Below are positions 1-5,538 of a DNA stretch of 11,134 nt, in pieces. The DNA lies in NCBI GenBank assembly GCA_029262095.1, contig JAJDAB010000171.1:1-11134 (forward strand), read 5' to 3'. The translations under genes and the position numbers were made by a program. The notes beneath the pieces are model-generated. The model saw only the letters and a list, made by a program, of their open reading frames with translations, was not told where the DNA came from and ran no database searches. Numbering within the stretch: the first letter of the stretch is position 1; every line of letters starts with the position of its first letter. The stretch comes from Candidatus Hydrogenedentota bacterium (GTDB taxonomy: Bacteria; Hydrogenedentota; Hydrogenedentia; Hydrogenedentales; SLHB01).

Positions 1-120
1 AAATTCGCAAAGATAAACCACGTGGTCTATCGCGGCGAGAACGGCGAGATGGTCGTCGAAGCGCGGCCGACTAAACCGAAATCAGAAGAACAAGAACAAA
101 TTATTGAGGAAATGAAATAG
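1..120 (+). CDS. sdhA: Succinate dehydrogenase/fumarate reductase flavoprotein subunit, C-terminal end (partial)
   Basis: Only the last 39 codons are present, read in frame from base 1 to the TAG at 118-120. The product would be the FAD-bearing catalytic subunit that interconverts succinate and fumarate at the membrane. The visible piece (KINHVVYRGENGEM, an ARPTKP stretch and a charged tail ending in IIEEMK) resembles, as I recall it, the C-terminal tail of SdhA/FrdA proteins of the actinobacterial Sdh1 type. The active-site and FAD-binding parts lie upstream of the window, so the assignment rests mainly on the gene lying 27 bases ahead of an unmistakable sdhB, with the same strand and the usual A-B order. 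The stop codon lies inside a hairpin (114-134). sdhA is more likely than frdA, but direction of catalysis cannot be told from this. Confidence 0.82.
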   Translation, partial: KFAKINHVVYRGENGEMVVEARPTKPKSEEQEQIIEEMK

Positions 121-134
121 CTTTTCGCTATTTC
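114..134 (+). promoter_or_regulatory. Perfect 8-bp hairpin at the sdhA-sdhB junction
   Basis: GAAATAGC (114-121) and GCTATTTC (127-134) are exact reverse complements around the 5-base loop TTTTC. The left arm contains the sdhA stop codon. The right arm ends one base before the purine-rich sdhB ribosome binding site (GGGAGAG, 135-141). It has no T-run after it, so it is not a convincing terminator. An intercistronic stability or translational-coupling element is more plausible. The hairpin is seen directly; any role is inference. Confidence 0.45.
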
Positions 135-147
135 GGGAGAGAACTTC

Positions 148-894
148 ATGGCCGCGTTGACATTCAAAATCTTCCGGGGCGACAACGGCTCCGGCGAATT
201 CAAAGAGTACAAGACCGATATCACCGAGGGCATGGTGGTCCTTGACGCCGTACACCAGATTCAGGCGGAGTCGGCGAACGACTTGGCGTGCCGATGGAAT
301 TGCAAGGCGGGCAAATGTGGGTCGTGTTCCGCCGAGATTAACGGTAAGCCTAAGCTGATGTGTATGACGCGCATGAGCGATCTCCCCACGGACCAACCCG
401 TTAAGATCGAGCCGATGCACGCGTTTCCGCATATGAGAGACCTCGTTGCGGACGTCTCGTGGAACTACACGGTCAAACAACGCATCAAGAAGTTTCAACC
501 GCGCAAGCCGGATAATGAAGACGGTACGTGGACGGTTATGCAGGAAGATGTAGAGCGTGTACAAGAGTTCCGCAAGTGCATCGAGTGCTTCTTATGCCAG
601 GACGTGTGCCATGTGTTGCGCGACCATCATCTCCACGACGAGTTCGTCGGACCGCGATTCCTCGTTTATAACGCGGCCCTCGAAATGCACCCGCTCGATA
701 CTGCGGACCGCACTTATGACCTGAAGTACACGGACGGTATCGGCTTTTGCAATATTACGAAGTGTTGCACGAAGGTCTGTCCGGAGCACATCACCATCAC
801 GGACAACGCAATTATTCCGCTCAAGGAGCGCGTCGTCGACCGGTTTTACGATCCTGTCCGCCGCGTGCTTCGGGCGCTGACTGGCAAAGGTTAG
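148..894 (+). CDS. sdhB: Succinate dehydrogenase/fumarate reductase iron-sulfur subunit
   Basis: 248 residues, the usual length. It carries electrons from the FAD of SdhA to the membrane quinone site. The N-terminal ferredoxin-like domain binds [2Fe-2S] through C52, C57, C60 and C72 (NCKAGKCGSC). The C-terminal domain has C144, C147, C150 with C211 (CP motif) for [4Fe-4S], and C154, C201, C207 for the third cluster, spaced as in E. coli SdhB. The wording around the clusters (FRKCIECFLCQ, CNITKCCTKVCPEH, EMHPLDT) matches, from memory, the M. tuberculosis Rv0247c (Sdh1) type rather than the E. coli type. Start ATG 148 has GGGAGAG at 135-141, about 6 bases upstream. It follows sdhA by 27 bases in one operon. 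No membrane-anchor gene follows, so sdhC is probably upstream, as in the C-A-B order of Sdh1. Assignment is secure; dehydrogenase versus reductase direction is not. Confidence 0.95.
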   Translation: MAALTFKIFRGDNGSGEFKEYKTDITEGMVVLDAVHQIQAESANDLACRWNCKAGKCGSCSAEINGKPKLMCMTRMSDLPTDQPVKIEPMHAFPHMRDLVADVSWNYTVKQRIKKFQPRKPDNEDGTWTVMQEDVERVQEFRKCIECFLCQDVCHVLRDHHLHDEFVGPRFLVYNAALEMHPLDTADRTYDLKYTDGIGFCNITKCCTKVCPEHITITDNAIIPLKERVVDRFYDPVRRVLRALTGKG

Positions 895-942
895 CATCCG
901 CCCGACCTCTTATATTACTGTGGCGTCAGGGGGAATTGCCGT

Positions 943-1869
943 ATGCCGGTCAGTACATCGGTCCACATTAGCCACTGCCTACAACTCATCATCAACCTGC
1001 GCCCGAAAACCATTCTGGATGTTGGTTGCGGGTTCGGGTTATGGGGATTTCTTTGCCGTGAGTATTTGGATGTTGCGGAAACGCGGGTGTGGCCGGATAA
1101 GTGGGACATGCGCATTGATGGCATCGAATACTTCGAGCCGTACATCTTGGATCATCAACGCTATCTCTACGACTCGATCCAAATAGGCGATATTCGCGAC
1201 CTGGCTCCGCAAGTTGATGAGTATGACCTCATCATTACCGGCGATGTCATCGAACACATGGACAAGCCGGAAGCGGAAGATGTATTGGACACGCTGCACG
1301 CGAAAGCGAAGATGGCGATGCTGGTTAATATTCCGATTGGAACCGGCTGGGATCACCCGATTTGCCACGGCAATCCCGCGGAGCTCCACCGCAGTGAATG
1401 GACAAACGAAGACTTCCTGTTCTTTCCAAACCTACCGAAGATGTTCGACATCGGAACACTCAAGTACGGGGTATTTTTGTGCTTGAAAAATACGACGGAG
1501 GACGAGAACTGGGATGCGGTTCAGAACGCGGCGATGTCGGCGGAAGGGCGTGGCGATTTCTCCACAGCGGCACGTTTCTTGGAGCGCGGCCTTAAGCGAT
1601 TTCCCGGTGACGAAAGCACGACATTGCGATTGGCGGTCGCGTATGCCAACTTGAAACGGACCGATGATGCGGTGACGCTATTGACAGACGCGCTTCAATC
1701 GAATCCCGCTTTTTGGCATGGGCACTACATTCTCGCAACAGTCTTGAAAGCAGCATCGAAGAAGGGCGAGGCGATCGATCATCTGTCGAGCATTTTGGAT
1801 CAATCGGACATCGATGATGATTTACGCACTCGCGCGAAGACATTGCATGAAGAACTCACGGGCGCATAG
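943..1869 (+). CDS. Class I SAM-dependent methyltransferase with C-terminal TPR domain
   Basis: 308 residues in two parts. Residues 1-180 form a Rossmann-type methyltransferase: motif I LDVGCGFG (25-32) binds SAM, an acidic residue E62 follows strand 2 (DGIEYF), GDIRD (82-86) fits the adenine-contacting loop, and DLIITGDVIEHM (95-106) is the motif-IV region typical of Methyltransf_11/23-like enzymes. Residues about 187-305 are helical repeats of TPR type (GDFSTAARFLERGLKRFPGD, then two more units with the FPGD/NPAF turns). No signal peptide is seen, so it is cytoplasmic. The start ATG 943 is supported by AGGGGGA at 928-934. It follows sdhB by 48 bases with no clear terminator or promoter between. 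The substrate is unknown; the TPR part may hold a protein or glycan-assembly partner. Methyltransferase fold is secure, biological role is not. Confidence 0.85.
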   Translation: MPVSTSVHISHCLQLIINLRPKTILDVGCGFGLWGFLCREYLDVAETRVWPDKWDMRIDGIEYFEPYILDHQRYLYDSIQIGDIRDLAPQVDEYDLIITGDVIEHMDKPEAEDVLDTLHAKAKMAMLVNIPIGTGWDHPICHGNPAELHRSEWTNEDFLFFPNLPKMFDIGTLKYGVFLCLKNTTEDENWDAVQNAAMSAEGRGDFSTAARFLERGLKRFPGDESTTLRLAVAYANLKRTDDAVTLLTDALQSNPAFWHGHYILATVLKAASKKGEAIDHLSSILDQSDIDDDLRTRAKTLHEELTGA

Positions 1870-1936
1870 GGGCCGGGAGTAGGCAGACTCGGCATATGCG
1901 AGTACAATGGGCAGTGGCCAAACCAAGGACAATGCC

Positions 1937-2440
1937 ATGCAGGAACTGAAACCGATATCGCGCGACTCCATCCCGTCGGCATTGGATCGCGCCGAGCGCT
2001 ACCGTTTGTTAAATGAACCAGTCGAAGCAGAGAGCATTTGTTTGGACGTACTGCAAATCGACGCGACAAATCAACGCGCTTTGAGCACACTGGTCCTGGC
2101 GCTAACCGATCAATTCGAAGAAGACGCATCAGGATTGTTCGACCAGGCGGAACGGTTACTGGATCGGTTCGACGATGAATACAGCCGCAAGTACTATTCC
2201 GGAGTCGTATATGAACGCCACGCAAAGGCACATCTCAAGCGTGGTGGAATGGGCGCGGGATATGTCGCCTATGATTGGATTAACACGGCGATGAATTTCT
2301 ACGCCGAAGCCGAAGCGATTCGTCCGTCGGACAATGACGAGAGCATCCTCCGTTGGAACACCTGCGCGCGCCTCCTGCAACGCCGCGCGGATATCAAGCC
2401 GTCGCCGCATGAAGACGCGGTTGAACATATGTTGGAGTAG
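1937..2440 (+). CDS. Small TPR-like helical protein
   Basis: About 167 residues, all predicted helical, with TPR-like units near the N-terminus (RAERYRLLNEPVEAESICLDVLQIDATNQ) and two more helical pairs after it. It has no signal peptide, membrane segment or catalytic motif, so a scaffold or interaction role is the most that can be said. I chose ATG 1937 because AAGGA (1925-1929) lies 7 bases before it. An in-frame ATG at 1907 would add 10 residues but has no good ribosome binding site. It lies 67 bases after the methyltransferase-TPR gene, and both carry TPR-like repeats, which suggests they share an operon and possibly a partner. In some genomes such proteins are annotated only as tetratricopeptide repeat protein; I do not recognise a named family. 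Confidence 0.75.
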   Translation: MQELKPISRDSIPSALDRAERYRLLNEPVEAESICLDVLQIDATNQRALSTLVLALTDQFEEDASGLFDQAERLLDRFDDEYSRKYYSGVVYERHAKAHLKRGGMGAGYVAYDWINTAMNFYAEAEAIRPSDNDESILRWNTCARLLQRRADIKPSPHEDAVEHMLE

Positions 2441-2468
2441 CACCGAAACCACACAGCCAACTCATCTC

Positions 2469-2477
2469 TAAGGAGGA
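2469..2477 (+). promoter_or_regulatory. Strong ribosome binding site deciding the start of the cytochrome-monooxygenase gene
   Basis: TAAGGAGGA matches the anti-Shine-Dalgarno sequence almost completely. The first in-frame ATG (2478) abuts it and is too close to be used efficiently. The ATG at 2487 lies 10 bases after AGGAGG and is the better start. The ATG at 2493 would be 16 bases away. Confidence 0.7.
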
Positions 2478-2486
2478 ATGGCGATC

Positions 2487-4121
2487 ATGTTAATGAAACC
2501 TTGTGCACTACCTATCGCGTTCGTTGTCTGTTTTGTTGCATTCGCGTTTGCGATGACGCCGGTCGAAGCCGCGGATGTCCCCACATTTAGCAAAGATGTA
2601 GCGCCTATCTTCGTTCAAAAATGCGTTGCGTGTCATCGCCCCGGCGAGATCGCGCCGATGTCGCTGATGACGTTCGAGGAAACGCGGCCCTGGGCTAAAT
2701 CGATTCGCCAGAAAGTCGCGAACCGGGAAATGCCGCCGTGGGACGCAGACCCGGCATTCGGCAAGTTCAGCAACGACATCAGCCTGACGCAATCCGAGAT
2801 TGACACAATTGTCGCGTGGGCCGATGCGGGAACGCCGCGCGGCAACGCCTCCGACATGCCGACTATGCCGACGTATTCCGAGACGTGGAAACTCGGTGAG
2901 CCGGACTACGTCATCGAAATGGATCCGATGGACGTGCCCGCGGATGGAGACGATATTTTTGTTACAAAAGCCGTGCGGTTGGATATGCCGGAGAAGCGAT
3001 GGATACGTGCTATCGAGGTACAGCCGGGCGACCGACAAGTGTTGCATCATCTCGTAGGGTTTAAGGGCTTCTTCGAAATGGGTGAAGGCGGCGCGAACGC
3101 GACAGATGGCATCACGGTGCGGCCTGATGAGCAGCGGTCCATCAATGTGTTTTCCATTTGGGCTGCTGGATCGCCGCCCACCGAATTTTCGGAAGGTGTA
3201 GGCCACGAATTCGCTCGGGATCAATTGGTTTCATTCAACATTCATTATCATCCGTATGGGACTGCGGCGCGTGACGAATCGAAAGTGGGTTTATATTTCG
3301 GCGAGGGCGAACTGCAGAAACAGATCACAACCGGGTTCGCATTGAATACAGGAATCCACGTTGCGCCCGATTCGTTGAGCGATGACCTGCACGCTTCATA
3401 TGTGTTCGATCAGGATGTACAGATCGTCTCGTTCTTTCCGCATATGCACCAGCGCGGAAAATCGATGACGTACAACTTAACGCGCCCCAACGGCGAAGTC
3501 GAGACGATGTTGCGTGTCTCCGACTACGATTTTAATTGGCAATGGCTCTATTCCACCGAAGAACCGATTGACGTACCCGCGGGTTCGCGCGTCGACGTGA
3601 TCGCGAATTGGGATAACACGTCATCAAATCCGAACAACCCGGATCCTTCCAAAACGATAGCATTCGGCGACGGCACCGATTTTGAAATGCTGATCGGGTT
3701 CTTTGACTACATTCCTAGGGAAGGGCGCGATCCGAAGCCGCCAGGTTCACCGTCGGCGCTGCTGAGCACCCTTTTGGCGTCACACCCCAGCGATGAATCG
3801 TATACATTGAATGTCGGAGGGATGGACAATATGGCCCTAGCACTTCACTTGCCGAACGATCGTGACGCGACCCTCTATCTCGTCGAGGGCAATCAAGTGC
3901 TGACGATGACTGCGCAAGATGTGACATGGATTGACGACGGTGAGGCCGTATTCAACGCGAAAGTCGTTCGCGACGCCGGGCGCACTATCCCGTTTGGCGT
4001 TTACGTCAACGTGACCGATCCGGCGAACGTAAAGGGCCACGCTTACATCGGTCGATCTGCACCGAAGACGCCGGATGCTTCGCAAGCCATGCTGCAATTC
4101 ACCGGACAGCGAGTCCGGTAG
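2487..4121 (+). CDS. Secreted cytochrome c fused to a copper type II (PHM/DBH-like) monooxygenase
   Basis: 544 residues from ATG 2487. A signal peptide covers residues 1-28 (hydrophobic AFVVCFVAFAFA core, cleavage after VEA), so it is exported. Residues about 30-120 are a one-haem cytochrome c domain: C46-VA-C49-H50, with M58 or M82 (REMPPW) as possible sixth ligand. Residues about 135-415 resemble peptidylglycine/dopamine monooxygenases, and the copper ligands can be matched in order: HH 187-188 and H253 (NIHYHPYG) for CuH, HMH 319-321 (FFPHMHQRG) and M401 (DFEML) for CuM. The last ~120 residues look beta-rich and are unassigned. Copper monooxygenases of this type use ascorbate as electron donor; here the haem domain may deliver electrons instead (inference). 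The next gene begins 11 bases after the stop. Annotation pipelines often call such proteins simply cytochrome c. The fold is well supported by the ligand pattern; substrate unknown. Confidence 0.85.
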   Translation: MLMKPCALPIAFVVCFVAFAFAMTPVEAADVPTFSKDVAPIFVQKCVACHRPGEIAPMSLMTFEETRPWAKSIRQKVANREMPPWDADPAFGKFSNDISLTQSEIDTIVAWADAGTPRGNASDMPTMPTYSETWKLGEPDYVIEMDPMDVPADGDDIFVTKAVRLDMPEKRWIRAIEVQPGDRQVLHHLVGFKGFFEMGEGGANATDGITVRPDEQRSINVFSIWAAGSPPTEFSEGVGHEFARDQLVSFNIHYHPYGTAARDESKVGLYFGEGELQKQITTGFALNTGIHVAPDSLSDDLHASYVFDQDVQIVSFFPHMHQRGKSMTYNLTRPNGEVETMLRVSDYDFNWQWLYSTEEPIDVPAGSRVDVIANWDNTSSNPNNPDPSKTIAFGDGTDFEMLIGFFDYIPREGRDPKPPGSPSALLSTLLASHPSDESYTLNVGGMDNMALALHLPNDRDATLYLVEGNQVLTMTAQDVTWIDDGEAVFNAKVVRDAGRTIPFGVYVNVTDPANVKGHAYIGRSAPKTPDASQAMLQFTGQRVR

Positions 4122-4132
4122 AATTCGCAACG

Positions 4133-4543
4133 GTGTTGCAACGTAGCGTACTCGCGGTTTCCGCGCTAGTGTTCTTGGGCATCGGCCTTGTATTTCTCGC
4201 AGCGCCCGACTCGCTGTTGCCTCGCGTGAATATCACCGCACCGCCAGGCACCGCGCTCACCGACATCCGCGCAGTCTACGGAGGCCTCGATCTGGGCATT
4301 GGGTTGTTCCTGATCTTTTGTTGGACGAAGCGCCAATATGCACTTGGATTGACGGCGTGCGCGTTTACCCTTAGCGGACTCGCTTGTGGTCGGATTATAG
4401 GTATCGCAATCGATTCGAACCAGGACAACATAACATTCATCCTATTAGCGGCCGAAGTAATCGGCGCAGTCTTAGCGATCGGCGCGCTGATAGTTGGTGG
4501 AAATAAAACTGCGCGTCCAGGCGATGTCGGTCATGACGAATAG
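4133..4543 (+). CDS. DUF4345 family four-helix membrane protein
   Basis: 136 residues with four hydrophobic segments (about 5-24, 47-64, 68-92, 100-122). The DIRAVYGGLDLG signature (44-55), GR at 86-87 and E108 in the last helix are the pattern of DUF4345, a family of small inner-membrane proteins of unknown function. The start is probably GTG 4133, with TTG 4136 directly after it as an alternative. Neither has a good ribosome binding site, which fits translation coupled to the cytochrome-monooxygenase gene that stops 12 bases earlier. The C-terminal tail overlaps the start of the following methyltransferase gene. No function is established for the family. Its position here only suggests a membrane partner or an accessory to the exported redox enzyme. 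Confidence 0.8.
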   Translation: MLQRSVLAVSALVFLGIGLVFLAAPDSLLPRVNITAPPGTALTDIRAVYGGLDLGIGLFLIFCWTKRQYALGLTACAFTLSGLACGRIIGIAIDSNQDNITFILLAAEVIGAVLAIGALIVGGNKTARPGDVGHDE

Positions 4544-5309
4544 CAATTTGCCCGAGCACGTACGCGCCAATCGCACGTATTGGGATTCGATGGCGGACGA
4601 CTGGGTTGACGCCGGTGAGCGGAATTGGAACGCGCCGGAACCGTATTGGGGCATGTGGCAGATTCCCGAGTCGCTGGTAAACATGCTTCCCGCCAACATG
4701 ACAGGGATGAACACGATTGAGTTGGGGTGTGGCACGGGTTACGTGTCGGGGTGGATGGCGCGACGCGGTGCACATGTCGTAGGAATCGACAATTCGGAAC
4801 GTCAATTGACTACGGCCAGACGACTGGCCGACAAACATGGCGTCGATCTCAAACTGCATCACGGGAATGCGGAAAAAGCACCTTATCCCGACGAACATTT
4901 CGACTTCGCGATAAGCGAATACGGTGCGGCGATTTGGTGCGATCCGAATGTCTGGATTCCCGAAGCGCACCGAATCCTGAAGCCAGGAGGCCAACTGGTC
5001 TTCCTGGGCAATACACCGTGGGCGATGGTGTGTACCCCATTGAATGGTGCGCCGTGCGAACCTGCGCTGCATCGCAACTATTTCGATCTGTATCAGATTG
5101 ATTGGCGCGAGGCCGAGCACGACCCCGGCGGCATGGAATTCAACATGCCGATTTCATCTTGGTTCAAGCTGTTCCGTGACGTCGGTTTCGATGTGATCGA
5201 TTACCAGGAGTTACAAGCGCCGAAAGATAGCCCCGATCGATACGGCACTTCGGGGGCGTGGGCCTATCGATGGCCGTCCGAACAGGTATGGAAAGTAAGG
5301 CGAAGATGA
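4533..5309 (+). CDS. Class I SAM-dependent methyltransferase (Methyltransf_11/25 type)
   Basis: 258 residues from ATG 4533. After an N-terminal cap (NLPEHVRANRTYW, WNAPEPYWGMW) comes motif I ELGCGTGY (63-70), the acidic end of strand 2 in GIDNS (D86), the GNAEKAPYPDEHFDF loop (111-125), SEYGA (128-132) and LKPGG (149-153), a complete small-molecule-type methyltransferase core. The C-terminal part (SSWFKLFRDVGFDV) is the usual lid and last strand. There is no signal peptide, so it acts in the cytoplasm. It overlaps DUF4345 by 11 bases, which implies translational coupling. In-frame upstream starts exist (TTG 4494, GTG 4497, ATG 4524), but none has a better binding site, and 4533 best fits where homologous proteins begin, as far as I recall. 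The substrate cannot be read from the sequence. It is distinct from the methyltransferase at 943. Confidence 0.88.
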   Translation: MTNSNLPEHVRANRTYWDSMADDWVDAGERNWNAPEPYWGMWQIPESLVNMLPANMTGMNTIELGCGTGYVSGWMARRGAHVVGIDNSERQLTTARRLADKHGVDLKLHHGNAEKAPYPDEHFDFAISEYGAAIWCDPNVWIPEAHRILKPGGQLVFLGNTPWAMVCTPLNGAPCEPALHRNYFDLYQIDWREAEHDPGGMEFNMPISSWFKLFRDVGFDVIDYQELQAPKDSPDRYGTSGAWAYRWPSEQVWKVRRR

Positions 5310-5356
5310 CATCCGGGTACTGTTATTCGGCATCTTGATCTATTGATTCATCCCCC

Positions 5357-5379
5357 CTACCATCCGGATAGGTTGGTAG
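5357..5379 (+). promoter_or_regulatory. Hairpin in the leader between the methyltransferase and protease genes
   Basis: CTACCATCC (5357-5365) pairs with GGTTGGTAG (5371-5379) with one mismatch in nine, around the loop GGATA. It is preceded by a run of six C. The following bases (TTCTTCCC) are pyrimidine-rich but not a clean T-run. It may be a weak terminator for the upstream operon or a 5' leader structure of the protease transcript. The rest of 5310-5538 shows no ORF and no consensus promoter that I would defend. Confidence 0.4.
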
Positions 5380-5538
5380 TTCTTCCCGAACATTTGGGCG
5401 CGGACACGGTCTGCGGTCTCCGTTTCAGGTTGCAGATCCGTTTTCGCGGAGGGAATGGTAGTATTGTCTAGTCGGGTCATCGCGCAAGCAAGGTGAAGTC
5501 TTCGAGCTGCTTCGCGGTCAAATAAGAGGGAGAGGGTT

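Noticed and set aside
911..916. TATATT as a -10 promoter box between sdhB and the methyltransferase-TPR gene
   Set aside because: No acceptable -35 hexamer at 16-18 bases upstream; not enough to call a promoter.
1887..1903. ACTCG/CGAGT inverted repeat around CATATG between the two TPR genes
   Set aside because: Only five paired bases with a seven-base loop and no T-run; expected by chance.
2508..3224. 238-residue minus-strand ORF opposite the cytochrome-monooxygenase
   Set aside because: It is antisense to the haem domain and the first copper motif and contains no recognised motif; a shadow of the real gene.
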